DNA of 64,000 nt. It comes from Phycisphaerales bacterium (lineage in GTDB: Bacteria > Planctomycetota > Phycisphaerae > Phycisphaerales > SM1A02). Below, piece by piece: positions 33,697 to 42,719 of the stretch (within the stretch, counting starts at the first letter, position 1; every line of letters begins with the position of its first letter). A program made the position numbers and the translations under genes. The notes under the pieces are model-generated. The model was not told where the DNA came from, ran no database searches, and was given only the letters and a program-made list of their open reading frames with translations. Location of the stretch: NCBI GenBank assembly GCA_029246705.1, contig JAQWMQ010000031.1:39748-103747 (forward strand). Direction: 5' to 3'.

Positions 33697-34503
33697 TCAG
33701 CGCCGGTCTCGTTCGATCTCTGCCCAGGCATTGTGCCCGTGAATCGACTCGAAGTTCTCGCTGTTGATCCTGAAGAAGCAGATTCGATCATCGTTTTCCA
33801 GCTTGATCGCCAGGTCCCGGATGATGTCCTCTACGAACTTCGGGTTCTCGTATGCCGCTTCGGTCACGTACTTCTCGTCCGGTCGCTTGAGCACCGAATA
33901 GATTTCGCAGGAGGCCGCTGACTCGAGCTGTCGTCCGAGTTCGGCGATGCCCACGGGTTCCGTGCTTTCGATTCGAGCCGTCAGTTCGCAGCGCTGGTTG
34001 TGTGCGCCGAAACTCGAGATCTCCTTGGAGCAGGGGCAGAGGCTGGTGGCCGGGGCGGCCACGGTCAGGAACCTGCGCGTCTGATCATCGGGACCGGACT
34101 CGATACCCAGTGAGACCTGGTACTCGATCAAGCCGACTTCGCCGGTGATCGGGGCGGGCTTGGATATGAACCAGGGGAAGTCCATGTCGACCTGTGCGAT
34201 ATCCGCACCGAGCGTCGACCTGAGATCGCGCACGAGATGATCGAGGCGTCCCGGTCCGAGTTTCTCCTGGTGTTGCGAGAGCACCTGCAGGAACCGACTC
34301 ATGTGGGTTCCCTTGACATCTCCCGGAAGGGAGACCGTCATTCGGAAGGTGGCGACCACTGGTTGCGAGGTTCCGTTGGTATCCGTCACCACCACGGGGT
34401 GCCTGACATGGCTGACGCCCACACGATCGATCGCGATCTTGCGTGAATCCTGCAGGCTCTGAATATCGGGAAGTTCTTGATGCTGGGTCATGAGTTTGCT
34501 CAT
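33697..34503 (-). CDS. folE2: GTP cyclohydrolase FolE2 (type IB)
   Basis: Converts GTP to dihydroneopterin triphosphate for folate or queuosine synthesis, the metal-promiscuous form often used when zinc is scarce. 269 residues. Key segments: VGVSHVRHPVVV, SLPGDVKGTHMSRFLQVL, and SLCPCSKEISSFGAHNQRC (155-172), which holds the metal Cys/His. The family Glu-containing segment AYENPKFVEDIIRDLA follows. Start at 34503 (MSKLM). The next ATG at 34491 is also possible. No classical folE is in the window. Upstream of it is a 680-base non-coding stretch. Confidence 0.95.
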   Translation of the reverse strand: MSKLMTQHQELPDIQSLQDSRKIAIDRVGVSHVRHPVVVTDTNGTSQPVVATFRMTVSLPGDVKGTHMSRFLQVLSQHQEKLGPGRLDHLVRDLRSTLGADIAQVDMDFPWFISKPAPITGEVGLIEYQVSLGIESGPDDQTRRFLTVAAPATSLCPCSKEISSFGAHNQRCELTARIESTEPVGIAELGRQLESAASCEIYSVLKRPDEKYVTEAAYENPKFVEDIIRDLAIKLENDDRICFFRINSENFESIHGHNAWAEIERDRR

Positions 34504-35182
34504 CGCTGAATGGGTCTCAATTCCTGAAGAAGTCCGCGTGCCCGTGGTTCTTTGACAATCCCCCAAGGATACACGACCCGACCCTTGGATTCCCGCTTCA
34601 ACAACTTCGAAGCTGTGGAATTGACGGGTATTCGTTTTCGGGGGTGGTCCGGCCACGCTCGTGGGGGCCTGGGATGGGTCGGCATCCGGGACCACGACTC
34701 ATGGCGACACGCCGGCTTCGGTGACCAGCAGGATTCTCTACGTGCTTGCAGATTCAGGGTTCCATTATCGGCACGTTCGATGTCAGTCGACGTTCACCTC
34801 CAGTGACAATGACCGGGTTCGCAGGGGTCGATTCGCAAACGGTGGCAAGGCTCTCGACCTGCTGGTGCGCCAGGCTTCATGCCGGGTTGATTGGACGTGC
34901 CTCGTGCGGCCGCACTCGCATCGAAGCGTTCGTTTCGTCAGCTGGGATGAACTGCTTGAACTGCTTGAACTGACCGGACTGATCTTCGGCAGGGTCGCAC
35001 CCTTTGACCGGCCGTTCCTCGAGTTGGTGTTGGTCGTCGATGTCGCGGTCCTGTTCAACGAACGCATCGCACTCGGCGCCGGCTCACGCACGGCATCCCC
35101 GCAGATGTCCACCAAGGATCGGGTGTCGGTGCCTCGCCCATTCGAACTGCTTGTCATCGCGGTTCGGTCTCGAACGATCGAA
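34504..35182. other. Intergenic region between folE2 and tRNA-Leu
   Basis: About 680 bases without a convincing gene. Open frames on both strands run through it, but they lack ribosome binding sites, have codon use unlike neighbouring genes, or run into the tRNA. It contains a short tandem repeat (CTGCTTGAA units at about 34948-34972), read as LLELLEL on the plus strand and as a serine run on the minus strand. It may carry the folE2 promoter. I see no further structure. Confidence 0.5.
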
Positions 35183-35266
35183 TGGACCCGGTGGGACTCG
35201 AACCCACATGCCCCGAGGGGCCGCGGATTTTAAGTCCGCTGCGTCTGCCAATTCCGCCACAGGTCC
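35183..35266 (-). tRNA. tRNA-Leu (anticodon UAA)
   Basis: 84 nt. The acceptor stem GGACCTG pairs with CGGGTCC and is followed by an A discriminator. The anticodon stem GCGGA/TCCGC encloses loop CTTAAAA, giving anticodon UAA, and a long variable arm (GGCCCC/TCG/GGGC) marks a class II tRNA. The T-arm has the standard GTTCGAGTCC. CCA is not encoded. It is transcribed away from gnd and probably has its own promoter, because a terminator lies between gnd and the tRNA. Confidence 0.97.
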
Positions 35267-35316
35267 TTGGAAGACTCTACCGCAATCGGAGAACCAATCG
35301 GAGAACCAGTTGGTTG

Positions 35317-35351
35317 CAAAAGAAAGCACCACGGGACCGGCCCGTGGTGCT
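35317..35351 (-). terminator. Rho-independent terminator of gnd
   Basis: AGCACCACGGG (35325-35335) pairs perfectly with CCCGTGGTGCT (35341-35351) around a five-base loop. On the minus strand it is followed by TTTCTTTT. It lies 54 bases beyond the gnd stop. Beside it, at 35284-35307, the 12-mer AATCGGAGAACC is repeated twice. Confidence 0.9.
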
Positions 35352-35405
35352 GCGTGTGGTTCGTGTCCACCACATCGATGGATGGGTGGCGGGATGAAGG
35401 GTTGG

Positions 35406-36431
35406 TCAGCCCTTCTTCTCGTTGTGTCCACCGAATTCGAAGCGCATGGCGCTCATGACCTTGTCCGCGAAATCAGCGTTGCCACGGGACGAGAAGCGTT
35501 CGAAGAGGGCGGAACTGAGGACGTGGGCAGGTGTGCCGACGTCGATCGCGGCAAGGCAGGTCCAACGGCCTTCGCCGGAATCGCTGACCCGTCCCTCGAA
35601 GTTCGAGAGATCCTTGTTCTCGGCAAGCGCCTGGGCGGTGAGGTCCAGGAGCCAGGAGCCGATGACGCTGCCGCGTCGCCACATCTCCGTGACCGCGCTC
35701 AGGTCGAGCTCGTACATGTACTCCTCGGGGTTCCGAAGCGGGGTGGTCTCTGCATCGATTTCCTGCTTGCGCTTGCCGATGTCGGCGTTCTTCAGGATGT
35801 TGAGGCCTTCCGCGTAGGCAGCCATCACGCCGTATTCGATGCCGTTGTGGACCATCTTGACGAAGTGGCCTGCGCCACTCGGTCCGCAGTGGAGGTAGCC
35901 CATCTCGGCCTTGGATGCATCACCCGTCGCGTTTTCGGCGTAGTTCGGGGTGCGGGGTGCCGCGTCGACGCCCGGTGCCAGTGATGCGAAGATCGGATCC
36001 ATGCGATGGACCGCGTCATCATCGCCGCCGATCATGTGGCAGTAGCCGCGTTCGAGTCCCCAGACACCGCCTGAGACCCCGACGTCCAGGTAGTGGATGC
36101 CCTTTTCCTTGAGCTCCTTGGATCGGCGCAGGTCGTCCTTGTAGTAGGAGTTGCCGCCATCGATCAGGGTGTCGTCCTTCTTGAGATGGGGCACCACTTC
36201 AGCAACGACCGAGTCGACCAGTGCTGCGGGGACCATGAGCCAGACGTTCCGCGGTCCGTCGAGTTTGCTGCAGAGGTCCTCGATGCTGCTCGCACCGGTG
36301 GCGCCTTCTCCAGCGAGTTCCTTCACCGCGTCCTGATTGACATCGAAGACCACGCAGTCGTGACCATCCTTCATCAACCTGCGAACCATGTTCGCACCCA
36401 TTCTGCCGAGACCGATCATTCCGAGTTGCAT
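35406..36431 (-). CDS. gnd: 6-phosphogluconate dehydrogenase, decarboxylating (short type)
   Basis: Oxidises and decarboxylates 6-phosphogluconate to ribulose 5-phosphate with reduction of NAD(P), in the pentose phosphate pathway. 341 residues, the length of the short YqeC/GndA-like branch (classical 6PGDH is about 470). N-terminal Rossmann motif MIGLGRMGANMVRRLMKDGH. Substrate motifs are DGGNSYYKDD, VGVSGGVWGLERGYCHMIGGDD, GPSGAGHFVKMVHNGIEYG and, at the end of the helical domain, FSSRGNADFADKVMSAMRFEFGGH. The start at 36431 has GGAG five bases upstream, and a start four codons earlier lacks one. The strong terminator after it ends the transcript before the tRNA. Confidence 0.93.
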   Translation of the reverse strand: MQLGMIGLGRMGANMVRRLMKDGHDCVVFDVNQDAVKELAGEGATGASSIEDLCSKLDGPRNVWLMVPAALVDSVVAEVVPHLKKDDTLIDGGNSYYKDDLRRSKELKEKGIHYLDVGVSGGVWGLERGYCHMIGGDDDAVHRMDPIFASLAPGVDAAPRTPNYAENATGDASKAEMGYLHCGPSGAGHFVKMVHNGIEYGVMAAYAEGLNILKNADIGKRKQEIDAETTPLRNPEEYMYELDLSAVTEMWRRGSVIGSWLLDLTAQALAENKDLSNFEGRVSDSGEGRWTCLAAIDVGTPAHVLSSALFERFSSRGNADFADKVMSAMRFEFGGHNEKKG

Positions 36432-36551
36432 GCCTGCTCCCATCTGCTAAACGCTTGATTTCCGGCCACCTGAGCCGGGAAGACCTGACTATACCGAACG
36501 ATCCAGTCGGTCGTGGGGCGCTTGCCGTTCCCAGGGGAGTTCCCCGGGCCC

Positions 36552-37223
36552 TCACCCGGAAAGTGCCTGTTGGCGAGCCAGGGCTTCATCCACCAACCAC
36601 TCTGCAAAATCGCTCTTCTCCATCCGTGGGGACGGAATGGCCAGCTCTTCAGGTCCATCGATGCCCGCTGCCAGCACCAGTGGCTGGATTGATGCCGACT
36701 CAAGGGTCTCCAGGGGATTGGCCACGATCATGTGCAGCTGCTTGCTGGACAGTTTCTTGACCGCCCGCTCCCGAAGCTGCTCACGTGATTCAAGGGCCCA
36801 TCCGACTCGAAGCTGCTCGGGTCGACTCTGCTCGGCCAGGCCCGCAAGAAGATCCGGGGTGGCCTCCAGTTCAAGGGTCAGCCCTGCCTGCGATCGGGGC
36901 AACTTCTCTTCGAGGCTGGGGTTCCGGGGACGGTAGTCGGCGACTGCAGCCGCCATCAGCAGCAGATCATGATCCGGCCAGGCCGCCTCGAGGAGCATCT
37001 GGAGCTCCGTGGAGGTGTGGAACCGTTTCGTCTCCAGGAGCGAATGGTGGGTGGGGGTGTGGTGGGTCGGCCCTAGAAGCAAGGTTGTTCGTGCTTCTCG
37101 ACCCACTGCAGCCTCCGCCAGGCTGATTCCCAGCCGTCCTGAGGACCTATTGTTCAAGGAACGAACTCGATCGATCGGTTCGTGGGTCGGGCCGGCGGTG
37201 ATCAGTATTCGTGGCTGATTCAT
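36552..37223 (-). CDS. coaB: Phosphopantothenate-cysteine ligase CoaB, stand-alone domain
   Basis: 223 residues, one domain. The family start ILITAGPTHEPIDRVRSLNN and RSSGRLGISLAEAA matches the nucleotide-binding loop of CoaB, and MAAAVADYRPRN is the conserved middle motif with the phosphopantothenate loop. It joins 4'-phosphopantothenate to cysteine in coenzyme A synthesis. In most bacteria this domain is fused after a CoaC decarboxylase, but no CoaC sequence precedes it here. CoaC could be encoded elsewhere. It is divergent from pilB and shares the upstream region that holds a 21-base palindrome. Confidence 0.88.
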   Translation of the reverse strand: MNQPRILITAGPTHEPIDRVRSLNNRSSGRLGISLAEAAVGREARTTLLLGPTHHTPTHHSLLETKRFHTSTELQMLLEAAWPDHDLLLMAAAVADYRPRNPSLEEKLPRSQAGLTLELEATPDLLAGLAEQSRPEQLRVGWALESREQLRERAVKKLSSKQLHMIVANPLETLESASIQPLVLAAGIDGPEELAIPSPRMEKSDFAEWLVDEALARQQALSG

Positions 37224-37253
37224 CCCTGTTGAACCGATCGAGCCCTTTCCGGA

Positions 37254-37274
37254 CGGGTCGGATCATCCGACCCG
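37254..37274. promoter_or_regulatory. 21-base palindrome between coaB and pilB
   Basis: CGGGTCGGAT (37254-37263), one central C, and ATCCGACCCG (37265-37274) form a perfect ten-bp dyad. There is no T tract, so an operator for the divergent coaB/pilB pair is more likely than a terminator. Confidence 0.45.
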
Positions 37275-37407
37275 GTGAGAAGAGAAGCAGGCTTATCCGA
37301 ACTCTCGGGTGCCATTGCGGTTGCCTCCAGCTCGGGTGATCCTCATACTACGTGGCTTGGAGCCGCCTTGGGCGGCGAATCGCCTCCTGGCCCAGACGGA
37401 GATCTTG

Positions 37408-39177
37408 GTGGCTCGAAAAACCCGCAAGAAACTTGGTGAAATCCTCCTTGCCCGAGGTGTCTCGACGACCGAGCAGCTTGAATCCGCTGCAGACACGGCG
37501 AAAGCGACCGGCAAGAAGATCGGTGAAGTGCTCATCGAGCAGGGTCACGCCAGCGAGGTGCAGATCGCCGAATCCCTGGCCGACCAGTACGGGATCGACT
37601 TCGTCGACCTCTCCAACGCCGAGGGCTCCGCCCTGGTCAATGTCGAACTGGTCGATGGCGACATCGTGCGAAAGCACCTGGTGCTTCCCCTCGACGAGCA
37701 GAACGGTCGCATTCGACTCCTGGTGCACGACCCGACCAACCTGGGGATGGTCGACACCCTCAGCTTCCGGTTGGGCAAGGACATCGACCTGGCCATCGGA
37801 GCCCGGCAGCAGATCAAGGACTTCATCGAGGAACTCGGCGGAAACCTGACCCGGAGCGCCCAGGTCGAGGACGTCACCATCGACAAGTCGGACGACCGTT
37901 CGATCGATACCGAGCAGTCAATCGACTCCATCGACGTCTCGATCGATGTCGGTGAGGACGGCGAGGAGTCGAAACTCGTCGCGCTGGCCCAGAAGATCAT
38001 CGTCGAGGCGGTTCGTGATCGGGCCTCGGACATCCACGTCGAGCCGATGGAGGATCGCATCCGTCTCAGGCACCGCATCGATGGTGTCTGTCACGTGCGG
38101 CACAACTTCTCCAAGCGTCTCCAACCGGCACTGCTGGCCAGGCTCAAGCTGATGGCCGGTGTGAACATCGCCGAGCGTCGCATCCCCCAGGATGGTCGCA
38201 TCAAGATGGCCATCGCCGACAAATCGGGCGGGGAGCTCGTCGACATCGACTTCCGCGTGAGTTTCTGCCCGGCCTATCACGGGGAAAGCGTGGTACTGCG
38301 TGTCCTGCGTCCCGACGCCGTCCGCATCGGTCTGGTCAACCTTGGTTTCGAGCCTGACAACCTCGAGATCTTCAACAGGATCATCAAGCGTCCCAACGGC
38401 ATCTTCCTGGTCACGGGGCCCACGGGTAGTGGCAAGACGACCACGCTCTATTCGGCCCTGGATCGTCTCAACACGCCGAACCGGAAGATCATCACCGCGG
38501 AGGATCCGGTTGAATACAACTTCTCCGGCATCAACCAGGTCCAGGTGCGTGAGGCCATCGGCCTGACGTTCCCGGCGATTCTCCGTTCGATGCTGCGCCA
38601 GGCACCCAACATCATCCTGATCGGTGAGATTCGTGACCGCGAGGTCGCCGACATCGCCATTCAGGCAGCATTGACCGGTCACCTGGTCTTCTCCACCCTG
38701 CACACCAACGATGCACCTTCCGCGATCACTCGTCTGATCGACATGGGTGTGAAGCCCTTCCTGGTCGCCAGTTCCATCCAGGCGATCATGGCACAGAGGC
38801 TGATCCGAATCCTCTGCCCGAAGTGCAAGGCGCTTGATCCGGACCCCGACTACAAGCTGCTCAAGCTCGTGAACATCACCCCCGAAGAGGTGGAGGCCGG
38901 CGAGGTCATGAAGCCGGTCGGTTGCATCAACTGCTCCGGCACCGGATATCGGGGCCGAAAGGCGATTTTCGAACTTCTGCGCATGACTTCCGACGTCCGG
39001 GAACTCGCCTTTGAACGTGCGTCTATCGCAAAGCTGCGTGAAGCTGGCATCCGTGCCGGTATGCGCAGCCTTCTTGGTGATGGCAAGATTAAGATCCTTC
39101 GTGGGGATACCGGTCCCGAAGAGATCGCCCGGTTCGCCCAGATCGAGGGCTTCAACCCGAATGAGATTTCCGGCTAG
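37408..39177 (+). CDS. pilB: Type IV pilus assembly/type II secretion ATPase PilB/GspE (copy 1)
   Basis: 589-residue hexameric motor ATPase that drives pilus or pseudopilus assembly. GTG at 37408, with GGAG six bases upstream, is chosen over a longer GTG start at 37309. The N-terminal domain has MshEN-like helices (KKLGEILLARGV, KKIGEVLIEQGHASE). The AAA-like core has Walker A GPTGSGKTTT (337-346), aspartate box and Walker B IILIGEIRDRE, His box STLHTNDAPSA and a zinc tetracysteine, CPKC and CINC. An acidic spacer with repeated SIDSIDVSID lies between. pilT follows after 44 bases. Confidence 0.93.
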   Translation: MARKTRKKLGEILLARGVSTTEQLESAADTAKATGKKIGEVLIEQGHASEVQIAESLADQYGIDFVDLSNAEGSALVNVELVDGDIVRKHLVLPLDEQNGRIRLLVHDPTNLGMVDTLSFRLGKDIDLAIGARQQIKDFIEELGGNLTRSAQVEDVTIDKSDDRSIDTEQSIDSIDVSIDVGEDGEESKLVALAQKIIVEAVRDRASDIHVEPMEDRIRLRHRIDGVCHVRHNFSKRLQPALLARLKLMAGVNIAERRIPQDGRIKMAIADKSGGELVDIDFRVSFCPAYHGESVVLRVLRPDAVRIGLVNLGFEPDNLEIFNRIIKRPNGIFLVTGPTGSGKTTTLYSALDRLNTPNRKIITAEDPVEYNFSGINQVQVREAIGLTFPAILRSMLRQAPNIILIGEIRDREVADIAIQAALTGHLVFSTLHTNDAPSAITRLIDMGVKPFLVASSIQAIMAQRLIRILCPKCKALDPDPDYKLLKLVNITPEEVEAGEVMKPVGCINCSGTGYRGRKAIFELLRMTSDVRELAFERASIAKLREAGIRAGMRSLLGDGKIKILRGDTGPEEIARFAQIEGFNPNEISG

Positions 39178-39221
39178 CGCTCCAAACGGGGTTCTCTCTG
39201 GTGAAAGTAGAGTGACAGACC

Positions 39222-40355
39222 ATGTCCACCATGCAGATCGACCGACTCCTTGAGACCGTGGTGCGTGAAGACGCATCCGACCTCCACCTGACCACAGGTC
39301 GACCGCCCACCGTCCGTCTCAACGGCAGCCTGAAGTCGCTCGCGACCAAGGTGCTGGACAACGACGACATGACGGCGCTGATGAAGTCCGTCACCCCGGA
39401 AAAGAACCAGCAGGAACTCCAGGAAGTGGGGGCGACCGACTTCGGTTTCGCCTTCGGTGACAAGGCACGTTTTCGTGTCGCGGTCTTCAAGCAGCGTGGT
39501 GACATCGCGATGGTGCTGCGCCTGATCCCGAACAAGCTGCTGACTTTCGAGCAGATCGGACTTCCCGAGGTCTGTCGCGAACTGATCAGGCGTCCTCGTG
39601 GTCTCTTCATCGTCACCGGGCCGACCGGTTCGGGTAAGACGACTTCCCTGGCCACGATGATCGACTACATCAACATGAACCACGACCACCACATCATCAC
39701 GGTCGAGGATCCGATCGAGTACTACCACTACCACAAGAAGTCGATCATCAACCAGCGTGAGCTGGGTACGGACGTCCCGAGCTTCTCCGAGGCGATCCGG
39801 CGTTCACTGCGTGCGGACCCGGACGTGATCCTCGTCGGCGAAATGCGTGACCTTGAGACCATCGAGTCCGCGATTCGTGCCGCTGAAACGGGCCACCTGG
39901 TCTTCGCCACCCTGCACACCACCGGTGCGGCAGGCACCATCAACCGAATCATCGATGCCTTCCCGGTGGACCAGCAGGAGCAGATCCGCGTCCAGCTTTC
40001 CACCAGTCTTCTCGCGGTGCTCAGCCAGGTGCTTTTGGCCAGGATCGACCGACCCGGTCGAGTGGCCTGCTATGAATTCCTGGTCGTCACCCCGGCCATC
40101 TCCAACCTCATCCGTGAGGCCAAGACCTTCCGAATCGACTCCGCGATCCAGACCGGTAAGAAATTCGGCATGCAGCTCCTGGACGACCACCTGTGGTCAC
40201 TCTTCTCACGCGGCATGATTTCCGCCGAGGAGATGATCGACAAGTGTCGCGACCCAGCAGGGCTGACCTCGAAGGTCCACCGAATGGGTGGTTCCGTCGG
40301 GCGCACCGAGCTCGATCAAGAGAGTGCTGAAGCTGCCGCCAAAAAAGAGGACTGA
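39222..40355 (+). CDS. pilT: Pilus retraction ATPase PilT
   Basis: 377 residues, the PilT length. It powers pilus retraction (twitching). The N-terminus MSTMQIDRLLETVVREDASDLHLTTGRPP is typical for PilT/PilU. Core: Walker A GPTGSGKTT (133-141), Walker B VILVGEMRDLETIESAI, and the His box ATLHTTGAAGTINRIID, a T-T-G form typical of PilT in place of the T-N-D seen in PilB. The C-terminal part ends QLLDDHLWSLFSRGMISAEEM. It is between the two PilB/GspE genes, and a terminator ends it. Presence of a retraction ATPase argues for a dynamic type IVa pilus. Confidence 0.95.
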   Translation: MSTMQIDRLLETVVREDASDLHLTTGRPPTVRLNGSLKSLATKVLDNDDMTALMKSVTPEKNQQELQEVGATDFGFAFGDKARFRVAVFKQRGDIAMVLRLIPNKLLTFEQIGLPEVCRELIRRPRGLFIVTGPTGSGKTTSLATMIDYINMNHDHHIITVEDPIEYYHYHKKSIINQRELGTDVPSFSEAIRRSLRADPDVILVGEMRDLETIESAIRAAETGHLVFATLHTTGAAGTINRIIDAFPVDQQEQIRVQLSTSLLAVLSQVLLARIDRPGRVACYEFLVVTPAISNLIREAKTFRIDSAIQTGKKFGMQLLDDHLWSLFSRGMISAEEMIDKCRDPAGLTSKVHRMGGSVGRTELDQESAEAAAKKED

Positions 40356-40389
40356 TTCGAGCCCTATTCCCCTCATCTGACACCATTGA

Positions 40390-40417
40390 AACCCAGCCCC
40401 TCCGGGCTGGGTTTTTT
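40390..40417 (+). terminator. Rho-independent terminator after pilT
   Basis: CCCAGCCC (40392-40399) pairs with GGGCTGGG (40404-40411) around a four-base loop, with flanking A:T pairs, followed by six T. It separates the pilB-pilT transcript from the gspE/prepilin operon. Confidence 0.92.
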
Positions 40418-40845
40418 CTGCACTCTGATTGCGCACCGGGTGTTAAGGGGCTTCAGATGGGCATTAATCCAGATGTCGCAATTGCTGCGCGTGGTCAAAA
40501 AGTGGACCCAGACCTGAATAAGTGATCTGAAATCAAACATTACGTGCAGACACGCACCTGATGAATACGTATTTACTCACAAGGAAAGCACGGAAATCCA
40601 GATGTCACAATCATTTCTTGGCGCACCTCGCCTTGCAAGCTTACGTAGGACATTCGATCATGCACTGGTTGAGGTTGTCTCTCCCTGTTGGTCGTATCGG
40701 GCTGGTGTGACGCTCGGCTTCGGTGTGGTTCATGTGATCCAACCGTTGGCCTTCCTGCTGGGCACCGGATTTGATCGGCTTCTGACGAATGAACCAGCGC
40801 TCTCACCTCTGCGCGCCAAGATTCAAGATCGGATGATCCACAGCA
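40418..40845 (+). promoter_or_regulatory. Upstream region of the gspE-prepilin operon, with 17-bp direct repeat
   Basis: About 430 bases of lower GC content than the neighbours. AATCCAGATGTC(G/A)CAAT occurs at 40466-40482 and 40595-40611 with one mismatch, about 130 bases apart. No clear sigma70 or sigma54 promoter is seen. An 85-codon open frame (40602-40859) starts inside the second repeat and overlaps gspE, but looks non-coding. The region probably carries the operon promoter and regulator sites. Confidence 0.45.
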
Positions 40846-42567
40846 ATGGCCAAGCTTGATCCCAAGGCATTCAAAGGAGAGCGGTTGGGTCGAATCCTGC
40901 GACGACTCGGCAAATGCTCTCGTGAGCAGGTCTATGAAGCCCTGCACATCCAGAAGGAACGCAAGGAGCGTGTCGGCAAGCTCCTGATCGAACTGGGGCA
41001 CTGTTCCGAGATCGAGGTCACCGAAGCGCTCTCGCTTCAGCGCGGCTTCCGCCTCGTGAACCTCGAAGGTCGCGAGCTGGACAAGGATGCCATCAATTCG
41101 ATTCCGCCGGAGACCGCCCGTGCCTACCAGGTGGTCCCCCTGAAATTCGACGAGGAGAGCCGGCGAATCCTGATCGCGATGAAGTCGCCGGACAACTTCC
41201 GCGCGGTCGACGATCTTTCGCAGTTGATGGACTTCAAGGTCCAGGCGGTCGTCGCTTCGGAAGAACAGGTCGATGCGCTCCTGAAGGAGCACTATTCCAC
41301 CTCGACCGATTTCGGTCGAATTCTCGCCGAGACCGATGATTCCTCCGCATTGGCGGCTCTGGCCTCCCGGGGCGAGTCCATCGACCTGGGTGTGATCGCC
41401 GAAGCCGCCGCGGACAACAAGGTCATCGACCTGCTCAACCTGATCCTCCAGATCGGGATCCAGAACCAGGCTTCCGACATCCACTTCGAACCGTTCGAGC
41501 ACGAGCTGCGCATCCGCCAGCGCATCGACGGTGTCCTCTACGAACTGCAGTCACCTTCCAAGCACCTCGCGATGGCCCTGATCAGTCGTATCAAGGTCAT
41601 GGCGAATCTTGACATCGCGGAACGACGGTTGCCTCAGGACGGCCGAATCGAACTGGGCGGCCGCGACCTTCGTGTCTCGATCCTTCCGACCATGTTCGGT
41701 GAGTCGGCGGTGCTGCGTATCCTCGACCGCGAGGTGGTCAGTCTCGAGCTGGACAATGTCGGTCTTCGCGGCGAGGACCGTGAGTTGGTCGACTCGATCA
41801 TCACCAAGCCCAACGGCATCGTGATCGTGACCGGACCCACCGGTTCGGGAAAGACGACCACCCTCTACGCGGCGCTCAGTGATCTCAATGATGACAAGAC
41901 CAAGATCCTCACCGCGGAGAACCCGGTCGAATACGACATCGACGGTCTCGTGCAGTGCCAGGTGAATCCCGATCAGAACCTCACCTTCGGAAGCCTGCTT
42001 CGTTCCTTCCTGCGTCAGGATCCCGATGTGATCCTCGTCGGTGAGATTCGTGACCTCGAGACCGCGCAGATCGCGATCCAGGCCTCGCTCACCGGTCACC
42101 TCGTCTTCTCGACGCTCCACACCAACGATGCGCCCAGCTCGATCCTGCGACTCACCGACCTCGGGGTCGAGAGCTTCCTGCTGACTGCAACCATCGAGGC
42201 GATCATCGCCCAGCGCCTGGTTCGCCGAATCTGCCCGGTGTGCAAGGAGGAATTCAAGCCCTCCGCGGACCAGCTCATGGAGCTGCAGCTCAAGCCCGAG
42301 GATGTCGAGGGGCGTTCGTTCTTCCGCGGACGCGGCTGCGACAAGTGCCATGGCGGCTACAAGAGCCGACTCGCGATCTTCGAGATCATGACCCTCGACG
42401 AGGAGCTTCGCGAACTCATCATCACCCAGGCCTCGACCAGCGTGCTTCGTTCCGAATGCCGCCGGCGTGGCATGCGCACCCTGCGCGAAAGTGGGTTGAT
42501 GGCTCTCTACGAGGGACTCACCAGCCTGGACGAAGTCGTGCGCGAGACGATCACCGACGAAGAATGA
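40846..42567 (+). CDS. Type II secretion/type IV pilus assembly ATPase GspE/PilB (copy 2)
   Basis: 573 residues, paralogue of the ATPase at 37408. The N-terminus has MshEN-like pairs (LGRILRRLGKCSREQVYEAL, VGKLLIELGHCSEIEVTEAL). The core has Walker A GPTGSGKTTT (330-339), Walker B VILVGEIRDLETAQIA, His box STLHTNDAPSSILRL and zinc Cys CPVC and CDKC. The ATG at 40846 has a weak ribosome binding site. AAGGAG stands five bases before a TTG at codon 14 (40885), which would also fit the domain start. Followed by GspF and prepilin genes, this copy is likely the motor of the prepilin system. Confidence 0.92.
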   Translation: MAKLDPKAFKGERLGRILRRLGKCSREQVYEALHIQKERKERVGKLLIELGHCSEIEVTEALSLQRGFRLVNLEGRELDKDAINSIPPETARAYQVVPLKFDEESRRILIAMKSPDNFRAVDDLSQLMDFKVQAVVASEEQVDALLKEHYSTSTDFGRILAETDDSSALAALASRGESIDLGVIAEAAADNKVIDLLNLILQIGIQNQASDIHFEPFEHELRIRQRIDGVLYELQSPSKHLAMALISRIKVMANLDIAERRLPQDGRIELGGRDLRVSILPTMFGESAVLRILDREVVSLELDNVGLRGEDRELVDSIITKPNGIVIVTGPTGSGKTTTLYAALSDLNDDKTKILTAENPVEYDIDGLVQCQVNPDQNLTFGSLLRSFLRQDPDVILVGEIRDLETAQIAIQASLTGHLVFSTLHTNDAPSSILRLTDLGVESFLLTATIEAIIAQRLVRRICPVCKEEFKPSADQLMELQLKPEDVEGRSFFRGRGCDKCHGGYKSRLAIFEIMTLDEELRELIITQASTSVLRSECRRRGMRTLRESGLMALYEGLTSLDEVVRETITDEE

Positions 42568-42719
42568 ACCCGACCACCGAACACCCACGATGAACAACCA
42601 CTCGAACACCCCCGGACGAACCTCGAGCACGATGCACAGCCGCATCGGCAGGGGAACCACACCCACGGCGACCAGCCGTGTGGATCCGAACGCGCCGACG
42701 GGCGCAGGAAGCTGACTGG

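Noticed and set aside
34661..35233. 190-codon plus-strand frame and a 124-codon serine-run minus-strand frame in the folE2-tRNA gap
   Set aside because: The first runs into the tRNA gene. The second owes its serine run to a short tandem repeat. Neither shows family motifs or a good start signal.
40602..40859. 85-codon plus-strand open frame before gspE
   Set aside because: Codon third positions are much less GC-rich than in neighbours, no convincing ribosome binding site, and it overlaps the gspE start in another frame.
42590..42715. 41-codon open frame between gspE and gspF
   Set aside because: It fills the gap and ends four bases before gspF, but has no Shine-Dalgarno sequence and low-complexity composition. 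Could at most be a leader peptide.
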